From positions 124,001 through 188,000 of the forward strand of contig NZ_UAUI01000028.1 in the NCBI RefSeq assembly GCF_900455735.1: 64,000 nucleotides of DNA, in the 5' to 3' direction. This document shows positions 40,275 through 48,918 of this stretch, one piece after another. The stretch's first letter is position 1; every line of letters begins with the position of its first letter. A program made the translations under genes and the position numbers. The stretch comes from Rhodococcus wratislaviensis. GTDB lineage: Bacteria > Actinomycetota > Actinomycetes > Mycobacteriales > Mycobacteriaceae. The notes under the pieces were generated by a model. That model was given only the letters and a program-made list of their open reading frames with translations. It was not told the DNA's origin and made no database searches.

Positions 40275-43200
40275 TCAAAGCGTGTGTGGCACCGCGGCAG
40301 CCGTTGCCGCCTGCAGGAAGGCCGCCGGTACCGCCGCCCATTCCGGCCGCCAGTGCCCCTCGCGCTGATCGGCGTGTAACGCCGCCAGCAGCGCGGCGAG
40401 GCGCGGACCTCCGTCTGGCAGGAAACGCGCGAGTCGCAGCGCGGCGCAGCGCGCGGCGATCTCGGCGAGCAGCGCCTTCGCCTCGTCGACGCGGTCCGCC
40501 GCGGCCAGACACCCCACCGACAACCGCTGGGCCAGCAGCAGTGAATACCTGCGTTCGGTGCCATCGTGGTGATCCACCCATTCTTGGGCCCAGAGGCAGG
40601 CGAGCTCGGGATCGTGCCCGTGCAGCAGTCGGATCCCGGTGTCCTCCTCGATCTGCGCGATGATCGCATCGATGCCGGCGACCGGCCGTCGGCGCTGCGC
40701 ATACTGCACCGGCGGCGGCCCCGTCAGATCGGCCCCGAGATCGAGCCCCAACCGAATTCGCTCGTTTTCGACCGTAGCCCGCAGCCGTGACAGCGACATG
40801 GCCTCGGCAACCCGCATGCCCTCGTTGAGCCGGATGGACGCCTCGGCCGGGTCGCCTCGCAGCACCTTGATGCGGGCGCCGAGCGCATAGCGCGCGAGCT
40901 TGAAATCGACCGGCCCTGGCTCGCCACCGAGGGTGTAGCCCTCGTCGAGCAGCCGCTCGGCCTCGTCGAGTTCGCCTCGGTGGTAGGATAATTCGCCGAG
41001 TACTGACCCTGTCAGCCGGGCCGCGAGCGAGTGCCGACCGGCGGTTCGGCGGGCCGTACGGACCGCCTTGCGCACCCGATTCTCGGCGGCGTCGAGTTCG
41101 AGCTGTTCCATCTCGGCGAGACCCAACCAGCACTGCCCGTGCACGAGGAGGTAGGGGCCGGTGTTGCGCTCGTAATACGGCAGCGCCCACTCCTGCAGGC
41201 GGTGGGCCTCAGCGAAGTCGCTGCGGGTGCTCGCGGTGAACGTCGCGAGGTTCGCGGCGGTCGAAACAACCCACGGCGGCAATGCATCCGGTTGTGCCAG
41301 GGCGGCCGCGACAAGCTTGTCAACCGGGTCGGTGTGATCCGCGCGCGACTCGACCACCGCCTCCACCACGGCGGCATCGACCCGAAGTTCGGCGACTTCC
41401 GATTCTTCCAGCTCGCTGTGTTCGAGCGCTGCGTCCACCATAGCGAGCGCCTGCCGCGCGGCGTCGGTGCGGTGCATCAGAATGTCTGCCCAGGCGAGGA
41501 GCAGCTGCAACCGTGGTCGCCCCACAACCAATCTCGGCGGGAGTTTCCCCACTAGCCCGAGCAGTGTGGTCACCTGTGAGTGGTCGATCAGGTAGACGCC
41601 GCCGTCCTCGACCAGTTCGACGGCGTGCCGTTGATCGTCGGCGGCCAGTGCGTGATCGACCGCGTCGCTGAGCATTCGATGCGTGGCGAACCATTCGCAT
41701 GCGGTGCGGTGTAGCTCCTGAATCTTCTCCGGTCGATCTCGCTGCAGTCGTTGCCGAAGGAAGTCTGCGAACAGTGGTTGGTAGGCGAACCATTGGCCCT
41801 CGTCGTCGACGCGGCGTAGAAATAGATCGCGCTCCTCGACCTCGGCCAGCATTTCCTGACCGCGCGATACGCCGGAAAGTGCGGAGGCCAGTTCGCCGCA
41901 GATCCGCTCGGTGACCGACGTCGCCAGCAGGAAGTCGAGCATTGCGGGATCGAGGGAGGCGAGCACATTCTCGGTCAGGAATTCACCGATGGCATGGTGT
42001 CGGCCGGACAGATGCGCGATCAGCAGGGTGGGATCGTCGCAGTCACGCAGCGACACCGACGCCAGCTGAAGTGCCGCCGCCCACCCGCCGGTCGATTCGG
42101 TCAGATCCTCCACGTCGCCGCGATCAAGGTCCAGTCCCGCCAGGTCGACGAGGAAGCGTCTCGACTCGCCTTGGTCGAATCGCAATGCAGTGGAGTCGAT
42201 CTCGACCAGCTCGTCGTGCACCCGCATGCGGCTCAGAGGAAGACCGGACTGGGTTCGGCTGGCGACAACGATTTGCGCATGGTGGCAGCCGTTTTCGAGC
42301 AGGAACGCCAACGCCGATCGGGTGTCGGCGCTGCTGACCTTGTTCCAATCGTCGATGACCACGGCGACCTGCTCGCCTCGCTTGTGGATCTCGTTGATCA
42401 GCGACGTGAGCACGTAGCGTTCCGCATCGTCGCCGTGCTCCTCCAGTGCCGCCCCGAGCTCGCGGGCCAACCCGGGACGCACCACCCGGATCGCCTCGAT
42501 CAGGTGCGCGAGGAACCAGACGACGGTGTTGTCGTCGTGATCGACGGTGAGCCACGCGACCGCAACGCCCTCGGCGGCGAGGGCGTCCGCCCACTGGGCG
42601 GCCAGCGCACTCTTGCCGAATCCGGTCGGCGCGTGGATCACGACGAGCCGCCGCCGCTGCCCGGCCCGCAACTGGTCCAGCAGGCGTAGGCGCGGTACCA
42701 GCTGCCCAGCCCGCTCCGGTGGGCTGAATCTGGTCGCTGCGGCGGGCGGAGTGATCGCCGCCGTGGACGACCGCCACGCGGCGGTCCGTACATAGGTTGG
42801 GGTGAGGCGAGGCCGCGGCACACCCTGCTGCGGGCCGCTGTGCTGTCCGGTTCCCCGCACCGACGGTCCGGGCCCCGCCGAGATCGGGACCGGCATCTCG
42901 TCGACCGCCAACCCGTGGTGGCCCTGCAGGTCGCGGAGCAGTTCGCCCAGGTCGGCCGCGGTCGGCGGCCGGGTGGCAACATCCCGAGACATTGCGTGCT
43001 CGAGCACCTCGCACACATCCGCCGGGATGCCCTCGGCACGAAGATCGGGGACGGGGTGCCGCGCGATTCGCAGGAACTGCGCAACCACCTCCTCCCCGCT
43101 GCGACGCTCGAAGACTGCGTGACCGGTGATGGCACAGAACAGGGTGGCGCCGAGGCCGTAGACGTCCGCGGCGGGGTTCGGCGCGTCACCCTGCAGCACC

Positions 43201-43778
43201 TCCGGCGCGGTGAAAGCCGGCGAGCCGGTCACCGCGCCGGTGGTCGTTTCGAATCCGCCGGCGATGCGTGCAATGCCGAAGTCGGTCAGCTGCGGCTCGC
43301 CGTAGTCGGTGAGCAGAATGTTTCCTGGCTTCACGTCGCGGTGCAGCATTCCGGAACGGTGCGCGGTCTCGAGCGCGCCGGCGACCTTGACGCCGATGTG
43401 CGTTGCGGACTCCCAGTCGACAGGGCCGGACTGGTGAATGTGCGCGTCGAGCGATCCACGGGGGTGGTATTGCATCACCAGGTACGGTCGGCCGGAGTCG
43501 GTGGCGCCGACGCCGAAGATGCTGACGATGTGCGGGTGTCCGGACAGCTTGCCCATCGCACGTTGCTCGCGCAGAAACCGTTCGAGGTTGTCCGTCTCCA
43601 GGTCGGCGGTGAGCACCTTGACCGCGACCATCCGATCGAGGAAAGGCTGTCGGCAGCGGTAGACGACGCCGAAGCCGCCATGACCGATTTCGTGCATTGC
43701 TTCGAATCCGGCGTCGGCGAGCTCCGCTGCTATCCGCGTTGTCAGGTCACGTTTCGTGGCCAGTGGATCAACGGCCAT
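40275..43778 (-). CDS. PknK-like Ser/Thr kinase with MalT-type ATPase domain, paralogue 1
   Basis: 1167 residues. The kinase domain (~25-290) has Gly loop GHGGFG at 32-37, K54, HRDVKPGN at 146-153 and DFG at 166-168. A Pro-rich linker follows. The STAND/MalT-like ATPase has Walker A APTGFGKS at 383-390 and Walker B VVIDDW near 473. The C-terminal ~500 residues are TPR-like helical repeats. This is the architecture of mycobacterial PknK, a soluble kinase that tunes transcription regulators and growth. Start 43778 is preferred; ATG 43793 is possible. A second copy lies at 55353. Confidence 0.92.
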   Translation of the reverse strand: MAVDPLATKRDLTTRIAAELADAGFEAMHEIGHGGFGVVYRCRQPFLDRMVAVKVLTADLETDNLERFLREQRAMGKLSGHPHIVSIFGVGATDSGRPYLVMQYHPRGSLDAHIHQSGPVDWESATHIGVKVAGALETAHRSGMLHRDVKPGNILLTDYGEPQLTDFGIARIAGGFETTTGAVTGSPAFTAPEVLQGDAPNPAADVYGLGATLFCAITGHAVFERRSGEEVVAQFLRIARHPVPDLRAEGIPADVCEVLEHAMSRDVATRPPTAADLGELLRDLQGHHGLAVDEMPVPISAGPGPSVRGTGQHSGPQQGVPRPRLTPTYVRTAAWRSSTAAITPPAAATRFSPPERAGQLVPRLRLLDQLRAGQRRRLVVIHAPTGFGKSALAAQWADALAAEGVAVAWLTVDHDDNTVVWFLAHLIEAIRVVRPGLARELGAALEEHGDDAERYVLTSLINEIHKRGEQVAVVIDDWNKVSSADTRSALAFLLENGCHHAQIVVASRTQSGLPLSRMRVHDELVEIDSTALRFDQGESRRFLVDLAGLDLDRGDVEDLTESTGGWAAALQLASVSLRDCDDPTLLIAHLSGRHHAIGEFLTENVLASLDPAMLDFLLATSVTERICGELASALSGVSRGQEMLAEVEERDLFLRRVDDEGQWFAYQPLFADFLRQRLQRDRPEKIQELHRTACEWFATHRMLSDAVDHALAADDQRHAVELVEDGGVYLIDHSQVTTLLGLVGKLPPRLVVGRPRLQLLLAWADILMHRTDAARQALAMVDAALEHSELEESEVAELRVDAAVVEAVVESRADHTDPVDKLVAAALAQPDALPPWVVSTAANLATFTASTRSDFAEAHRLQEWALPYYERNTGPYLLVHGQCWLGLAEMEQLELDAAENRVRKAVRTARRTAGRHSLAARLTGSVLGELSYHRGELDEAERLLDEGYTLGGEPGPVDFKLARYALGARIKVLRGDPAEASIRLNEGMRVAEAMSLSRLRATVENERIRLGLDLGADLTGPPPVQYAQRRRPVAGIDAIIAQIEEDTGIRLLHGHDPELACLWAQEWVDHHDGTERRYSLLLAQRLSVGCLAAADRVDEAKALLAEIAARCAALRLARFLPDGGPRLAALLAALHADQREGHWRPEWAAVPAAFLQAATAAAVPHTL

Positions 43779-44235
43779 GGTTGGCCCCTGCATCGCCCCT
43801 CGGTGCCCGTCATCGGGCGGTCGTGGGTGTTCCCGAACAACCTCGAGCATAGCCCGATCGGCAGTCCTCGTTCGCTGGGCGCGCGAAGCTCGGTGTCCTT
43901 GCCCGCCGGTGCAGGTTCGACATGGAGAAGAGTCCACGAGATCATCGAACAGCGCGGTAGTGAAACGAACTGGTTCGGCGACATCGTCCGGTCCAAGACC
44001 GGGGCTTTCCGGTCGGGATCTGACGACGGCCCCGAGGCGGGAAACCCGGCAACATCCGCCGCGTCGAGTCGGCGAATGAGTGTTCGGCGCCGAACCGGAC
44101 CGCACTGAGTGCATCATCAATGACTCGACGGGAAGCATCGGCCCGGACCTGGCTTGGGCACGACGGTGGTCGGTGGCTACTGCGCAGGTGCCTCGACGGC
44201 GCCACGTGCTTGCGCGTGGCGATACTGTTCTCATC
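43779..44235. other. Divergent intergenic stretch
   Basis: About 455 bp between the kinase start and the small membrane gene at 44236. It should contain the kinase promoter. No gene or repeat seen. Confidence 0.3.
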
Positions 44236-44634
44236 ATGGTTGCGCGCGTCGACGTTTCGCTGTTGCTCGCGTCCGCCCGGATCGGCGTCGGGGTGTTGCT
44301 CATCGCGGCGCCGACCGTCGTGTTGCCTCGCGAGGACGCCGGCAACGGTACGAACGCCGTGCTGATGCGGACGGTCGGGGTTCGCGACCTCGTCCTCGGT
44401 GGGGGTGCGGTTCTGGCCTGGACTCGGGGCAGGCCCGACGAGTTCCGCCGCTGGGCGTCGGCCGGGCTCGCCAGTGACACCGGTGACCTCCTGGTGGGGA
44501 TCTGCGGCGCCCGCCTGGTCGGACGGTCCGGTGCGATCAAGGCCGTCGCGGTAGTGGCTCCGTGGGTGGCTGCCGGCGCTGTCGGCCATGTCAGAGAATC
44601 GCACCGACAGGATCGGGCCCCGCGGTCTCGATAG
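44236..44634 (+). CDS. Small membrane protein (DUF4267-like)
   Basis: A 132-residue protein with three or four membrane segments: LLLASARIGVGVLLIAAP, VGVRDLVLGGGAVLAWT, DLLVGICGARLV and AVAVVAPWVAAGAVG. The R-D-L/G-rich pattern between helices resembles short DUF4267-type actinobacterial proteins. Function unknown. ATG 44236 starts with the first helix; upstream in-frame sequence is not protein-like. Confidence 0.65.
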   Translation: MVARVDVSLLLASARIGVGVLLIAAPTVVLPREDAGNGTNAVLMRTVGVRDLVLGGGAVLAWTRGRPDEFRRWASAGLASDTGDLLVGICGARLVGRSGAIKAVAVVAPWVAAGAVGHVRESHRQDRAPRSR

Positions 44635-44919
44635 ACACTCCGCACATTCGTGGGCTGCGGGCCTTCTGTCCCTGGGAGACCGCGAACTCCACCCGCACAT
44701 CGGATGGCTGGCGTATCGAGAGTTTGACCCAGCACGTCAGCTGGTCCGACGGCGAATAGACGCCGTCATGGAAGCCACGGGGCCGCTTCCAGACGCAGAT
44801 GAGAACGATGACCTCGACCGCGGCAAGCATGGGCAACCGAAAGGGTGTGCGTGCCCGACCTCGTTCCCGCGGTTGTCTTCGGACTCGACAGCGACTGGCG
44901 TGTCGGGATCAATCCCGGT

Positions 44920-45178
44920 AGCACGAGTGTGATCGACGAATCGATGCGGCTGGCCGAAGGCCAGACCCTGAACGCCGTCGAGCACCGTGGTTGCGGTGGA
45001 GCAGGTCGATGTGGTGCTCGGGTGGACCGAGTCGGAGGTCGAGGTCGATGCGTCGGCTTTGCTGCTGGACTCCGGCGGCAAGGTTCGCTCGGATGAGGAT
45101 CTCGTGTTCTACAACCAGCCCGAGTCGACGGACGGGTCGATCCGGTTCCTGGGTACGAGCGGCACCGAGGAAGGTGGG
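44920..45178 (+). pseudogene. TerD-domain protein remnant (frameshifted)
   Basis: One frame ends ESMRLAEGQTLN near 44970. Another then reads VVAVEQVDVVLGWTESEVEV and DASALLLDSGGKVRSDEDLV, then FYNQPESTDGSIRFLG. These are the Ca-binding core of a TerD/TerA-type tellurium-resistance/stress protein. A frameshift near 44985 splits them and the C-terminal half is missing. No start codon fits. Confidence 0.65.
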
Positions 45179-45270
45179 CATGCACCAGATGGGCGGAAGC
45201 GAGCCTCAGATCGGCGGATTGACATTGCGTGTTCGTTTTTTTCGTTTTATGGTGGGGTATGGGTGCTCTG

Positions 45271-45714
45271 ATGAACCACACGGTGTTGCCGCCGGGCGCC
45301 GACGATCGGGATCTTCTCGCCGCGCTGAAGGCTGTTCTCGCTGTTCATGAGGATGTGTCGATCTCGACCCCGGACGGTTCGGTGCCGTTGCCGGACAGTG
45401 TTCGGGGGTTGCTCGTCGACGCGGTCACAGCCTTGGATCGGGGGCAGGCGGTGACGGTGGAGCCGCATCGCACCGTGCTGACGACGCAGGAGGCCGCGGA
45501 ACTGCTGGGCATAACGCGGCCGACCCTCGTGCGATTGCTGGAGGCGGGGAAGATCCCGTACACCTCACCGGGCCGGCATCGGCGGGTGGAGTTGGCGGAC
45601 GTGCTCGAATTCCAGCAACGTGAACGCGGGCGCCGCGGCCAGGTGTTCGAGGAGATGGCGCACGAAGAAATCCCGGACCCCGCCGCCGCGGACAGCTTCG
45701 TGTCGACCCGCTGA
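45271..45714 (+). CDS. Excisionase-type DNA-binding antitoxin
   Basis: A 147-residue protein with a C-terminal MerR/excisionase HTH (LTTQEAAELLGITRPTLVRL, LEAGKIPYTSPGRHRRVELA). An N-terminal region of about 70 residues and an acidic tail flank it. It ends 7 bp before a PIN-domain gene; this pairing is the standard arrangement of an antitoxin that binds its own promoter. The start at 45271 is chosen over in-frame 45259 and 45229 by ribosome-site spacing. Confidence 0.85.
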   Translation: MNHTVLPPGADDRDLLAALKAVLAVHEDVSISTPDGSVPLPDSVRGLLVDAVTALDRGQAVTVEPHRTVLTTQEAAELLGITRPTLVRLLEAGKIPYTSPGRHRRVELADVLEFQQRERGRRGQVFEEMAHEEIPDPAAADSFVSTR

Positions 45715-45721
45715 TCCGAAC

Positions 45722-46912
45722 ATGGCTGCCTTTCGGGTGGTTCTCGATGCGTGCGTCCTGCTTCCCCGGACCCTGACCAATCTGCTGCTCACCCTCGCCG
45801 ATGCCGAGGTGTTCCGGCCGGTGTGGACGCCGGATCTGCTCGCGGAGGTCGAGCGCAACCTGTCCGGCGAGCAGTTCGGTAAGTCGCCGGAACAGGCAGC
45901 GCGGCGAGTGCAGCAGATGCGCAGGGTATTTCCCCTCGCGGAGGAGGAGTCACGCGGATACCGGGAACTGATCCCCGCGATGGCCAACGATCCGAAGGAC
46001 CGGCACGTCCTGGCTGCGGCCGTACGGTCAGGTGCAGCACAGATCGTGACCGCCAACCTGAAAGACTTCCCTCCAGCGGCCCTCGACCCGTTCGACATCG
46101 AGGCAATCGACCCCGACGAATTCCTCTGCGATCAACTCGATCTGGACCCGGCAGCGGTGTTCGAGTGCATACACGTACTGGTCGCCCGCAATGCACTCCC
46201 GCCGCGCACGGTGGGGGAGATGCTCGAGTCACTCGAGCCGCTGACCCCGCGGTTCGTCGGCGCCCTCCGGGCAGGGCTTTTCGCACCGTACGAAGATCCT
46301 GCCGCCGGTGCGGCACCGGCGGCGTCGTCCCTTCCGGAGCTGACCGACGAGCAGATCGACTCCTTGCCGCCCGAGGTGCGGCAGACGTACCGGCAGCTTC
46401 GTGCGATGGATCCGGTCGAACGGGTGCGGTTCCTCGGGCATGCGGAGTTGGTGAGTGCGGTGTGGGCGTTCCTGACACCGGTGTGCGTGGACGGGGATCT
46501 GTGGTCGGTATGGCCGAATGTGGATCCCGAGTTCCGGGTGGTGCTCGCGCAGAAGTGGGTGCAGGACAACCACTATCAGATGACCGTTGACGGGTGGGAT
46601 GGTCACGCGGTCGCGGCGGCCCTCGCGGGGCCGACGCCGAATCATCCGCTGTGGGTGCATTTCGAGCGCGTGCATGTGCGGTCATTCCGCACGATGCTTC
46701 CTGATCCGGCGACGTGGGGAATCAGTTCAGCCGCAAGGATGGTCGCCCCAGGAGTCGAGGCGCTGTACGTGCTCGATGTCTCGACGCTCGAGGGCGGCCT
46801 GTGGCAGCCGAACGATCCCCGGTACGTGTGCCCGGTCCTCATGCGCTTCGTCGACGGGCGATGGCTGGTGCGAAACCTGGGATCGGAGGAGAACCCTGCC
46901 ATTCCGAACTGA
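45722..46912 (+). CDS. PIN-domain ribonuclease toxin with long C-terminal extension
   Basis: A 396-residue protein. Residues 1-135 are a PIN domain: FRVVLDACVLLPRTLTNLLL (first Asp), ELIPAMANDPKDRHVLAAAV (central acidic set) and IVTANLKDFPPAAL. The following ~50 residues are the usual C-terminal helices. Residues ~200-396 are an additional region (LPELTDEQIDSLPPEVRQTY, then a W-rich part with DLWSVWPNVDPEFR) not found in ordinary ~190-residue partners. It pairs with the excisionase-like gene upstream. Confidence 0.85.
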   Translation: MAAFRVVLDACVLLPRTLTNLLLTLADAEVFRPVWTPDLLAEVERNLSGEQFGKSPEQAARRVQQMRRVFPLAEEESRGYRELIPAMANDPKDRHVLAAAVRSGAAQIVTANLKDFPPAALDPFDIEAIDPDEFLCDQLDLDPAAVFECIHVLVARNALPPRTVGEMLESLEPLTPRFVGALRAGLFAPYEDPAAGAAPAASSLPELTDEQIDSLPPEVRQTYRQLRAMDPVERVRFLGHAELVSAVWAFLTPVCVDGDLWSVWPNVDPEFRVVLAQKWVQDNHYQMTVDGWDGHAVAAALAGPTPNHPLWVHFERVHVRSFRTMLPDPATWGISSAARMVAPGVEALYVLDVSTLEGGLWQPNDPRYVCPVLMRFVDGRWLVRNLGSEENPAIPN

Positions 46913-46956
46913 AATCGGAACACGGAGCGTAAGTTCGGCACCGCACCGCCAGGCTC

Positions 46957-46975
46957 ACCCTCCTACGATGAGGGT
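46957..46975. terminator. Short hairpin after the PIN gene
   Basis: ACCCTC and GAGGGT flank a 7-nt loop, 45 bp after the PIN-gene stop. A 6-bp stem, so a weak terminator candidate. Confidence 0.35.
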
Positions 46976-47101
46976 AACCGGCCTCCGCGCGCCTACGACC
47001 GGTCCGGTATCAAGGGTAGCTGCTGTCCGAAGGTGTCAGCGGCATCGGCGCGGTACCGACGAGGACGGGATCCTGGTCTGGCTCCGGAGAGTCGGGCACA
47101 A

Positions 47102-47114
47102 TGTGACGGTCACA
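47102..47114. promoter_or_regulatory. Palindrome TGTGACGGTCACA
   Basis: A perfect 6-1-6 palindrome 26 bp ahead of the 24-codon mini-gene start. The half-site TGTGAC recalls CRP-type boxes, but the spacing is 3 bp shorter than the CRP consensus. Possible operator of the mini-gene. Confidence 0.4.
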
Positions 47115-47140
47115 GCGAACCGAAACACCGGGAGGGAACA

Positions 47141-47215
47141 ATGTGGGAATTGCCAATTGAAGGCGGCATACCGTGGCTGGTCTGGCTCGCCGACCTTGTT
47201 ATCAACGGCTCCTGA
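47141..47215 (+). CDS. 24-residue hydrophobic peptide mini-gene
   Basis: An ATG with GGGAGG ideally placed 5 nt upstream opens a 24-codon frame encoding MWELPIEGGIPWLVWL then ADLVINGS. The peptide is Trp/Leu/Ile-rich, mildly acidic and could form one amphipathic membrane helix. Three bases after its stop a perfect 16-bp hairpin terminator begins, and a 13-bp palindrome lies in front. Such a self-contained unit is unlikely by chance. It could be a small membrane-active peptide, a type I toxin-like protein or a regulatory peptide. Confidence 0.55.
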   Translation: MWELPIEGGIPWLVWLADLVINGS

Positions 47216-47218
47216 CGC

Positions 47219-47258
47219 CGCTGCAGGTCGACAATACGGGGTTTGTCGACCTGCAGCG
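47219..47258 (+). terminator. Perfect 16-bp hairpin terminator
   Basis: CGCTGCAGGTCGACAA is followed after an 8-nt loop by its exact reverse complement. It begins 3 bp after the stop of the 24-codon peptide gene. It contains PstI- and SalI-like hexamers, as expected from the palindromic arms. Confidence 0.85.
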
Positions 47259-47838
47259 ATGACATTCGTCGGGCTGTCTCCGTTCCTGGTGTTGTTGCAC
47301 GCCGCGTTCACGTCACCGTGAGATGGGCTTTGGTGTTGGTGCTCTCCGCCCGCAGAGCGGTACTGGCGCAAGGGTGCGCACTGCCTCTCGGGTCGGTGCG
47401 ATCGCAGCCACCGTCGCCGGTGTGGGCAGCGGGGCAGCGTTCGGGTACTCCACCGACTCCTGCAACGTTCGTGTGCGTCATCGTGGTGGTGGCCACCGTG
47501 ATGACGGTAGCTACTGCCCTCGCCCGCGTGCTGAGCCTGGTCCCGGGTGTGCACGCCGGCACCCGCTGATCGCACCCCTACCACCACGCCGTCCTGGCCG
47601 CGGGAACATGTCAGCTCGGATTCTCAGCGACAGTTATCCCCTTTGCAACATCGGATGTCTCAGCGGCACCGACTTACTCTGCCCCGTCCTGCAGGTGACC
47701 ACCGCTGACCGGCCCGGTGAAAATTCCGGTGGCCGGGAGTTGGTGGAGCAACATCAGTGGTGTGCCACACAGTGAGCAGGAACGGGTATTCTGGGAGCTC
47801 GGCAGGTCGGGGCCAAATCCCAGGCGGGAGTGTCAACG
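47259..47838. other. Stretch without supported gene
   Basis: About 580 bp. Short plus-strand frames contain a hydrophobic run near 47480-47540 (TFVCVIVVVATVMTVATALA), perhaps a decayed membrane protein, but no start, ribosome site or family supports a gene. The last part must carry the promoter of the exported-protein gene at 47839. Confidence 0.3.
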
Positions 47839-48369
47839 ATGCGCTGTACGAGAACTCGCCGATTGTGTGTGGCATGGACTATTGCATTTGTGGCCGGTTT
47901 TTCGCTCCCGTTCGGATCGGCTGCTGTTGCGGGGGCGGAACCGCCGCCGTCAGCGGTGACTACGGCGTTTGCGGTGCCTGCGACGTTTGTCTCGGGATGC
48001 TTCAGTCTGCTCGTGTGCGCTGTGCCGCCGGTAGTGTCGGTGACACCGTCGGCATCGATACAGGCGCTTGGCGTAGTGACGTTCACGGCTGAACAGTCGC
48101 CCGTGATGACCACGCTGGACTGTATCGACCTGGCGGTGAACTGGCGAAATCTGTCCACTGGCGCTGCCGGTACCACTGTGCTTCGTGGCGTGACGCCAAT
48201 GGGTTTCAGCCGACCGATCGCTGCGGTGGATTGGTGCCGGTATACCCCGGTCCGGGTGGTTACCGGTAGCGGTACGGTCGCCGCGTTTGCGGATGTTGTT
48301 GCGTCCGTCGATCCCAATCGGTTCCAACTGTCCGTCGCTCCGGGATTCGGAAGCTTCGGGGTTCCCTAG
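47839..48369 (+). CDS. Exported protein of unknown function
   Basis: A 176-residue protein with a clear Sec signal peptide: MRCTRTRRLCVAWTIAFVAG and on to AVAGAE (cleavage likely near residue 32). The mature part of ~145 residues is rich in Val/Ala/Thr, predicted beta-rich, with four or so Cys that could pair outside the cell. GGGAG lies 8 nt before ATG 47839. No family recognised. It stands alone. Confidence 0.75.
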   Translation: MRCTRTRRLCVAWTIAFVAGFSLPFGSAAVAGAEPPPSAVTTAFAVPATFVSGCFSLLVCAVPPVVSVTPSASIQALGVVTFTAEQSPVMTTLDCIDLAVNWRNLSTGAAGTTVLRGVTPMGFSRPIAAVDWCRYTPVRVVTGSGTVAAFADVVASVDPNRFQLSVAPGFGSFGVP

Positions 48370-48918
48370 CGGTAACCGGGTGCCGGCCGGTCAAATCCCG
48401 TGAGGTGCATGACGTCGTCGCGTGATTCCTCGCTTGGTTATTATGCGGTCAGAGCCGCCCGTATCACCGGCCTCATTGTCGACGGGCTGCGCTCGACTGC
48501 TTCTTCAGGCTGACTCGTCGAGTGGTCGAGTCGCGCCGCGGTGCTCGCCGTCCAGTGTGGATGGCGCACCGGCCGAGACGTGGAATGTGGCGGTTCGGCC
48601 CCCAGTTGCGGGTACCATCCTTGGCTGGGCGCGGGATGCAGACGTGGTCCGCCCATCCGTTGATCCTGTGGCCGGCATCTTCGGCGTGCCGGGTGTTGTC
48701 CGGGCCGATTGCGATGCTGCGCTGCTGCCTCGCGGCGGGGGCTCTTCAGGGACGGTCGCGGTGGCGGGATGCACCGTGCGCGGGGAACGTCGTCCCCCGC
48801 GGGGGTGAGGTGCCGGGCACCTGGGGGATCGGTTGGTAATCCAATGTCGTCTGGTTGTGGGATGTGGATGTGTCGAGGATTGCGGTATCCACAACGTTCC
48901 CGGCAGCGAGGTAGGCGA
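48370..48918. other. Gene-free stretch
   Basis: About 550 bp between the exported protein and the DUF2207-like gene. Both strands have open frames, but the translations are low-complexity and lack starts or domains. No terminator is evident. Confidence 0.3.

Noticed and set aside
42840-44108. 422-codon plus frame opposite the PknK-like gene
   Set aside because: Antisense to the kinase domain, which has all catalytic motifs on the minus strand.
47243-47569. Plus-strand frame with a hydrophobic segment
   Set aside because: No ribosome site, overlaps the terminator hairpin, and the translation is not family-like; treated as non-coding or decayed.
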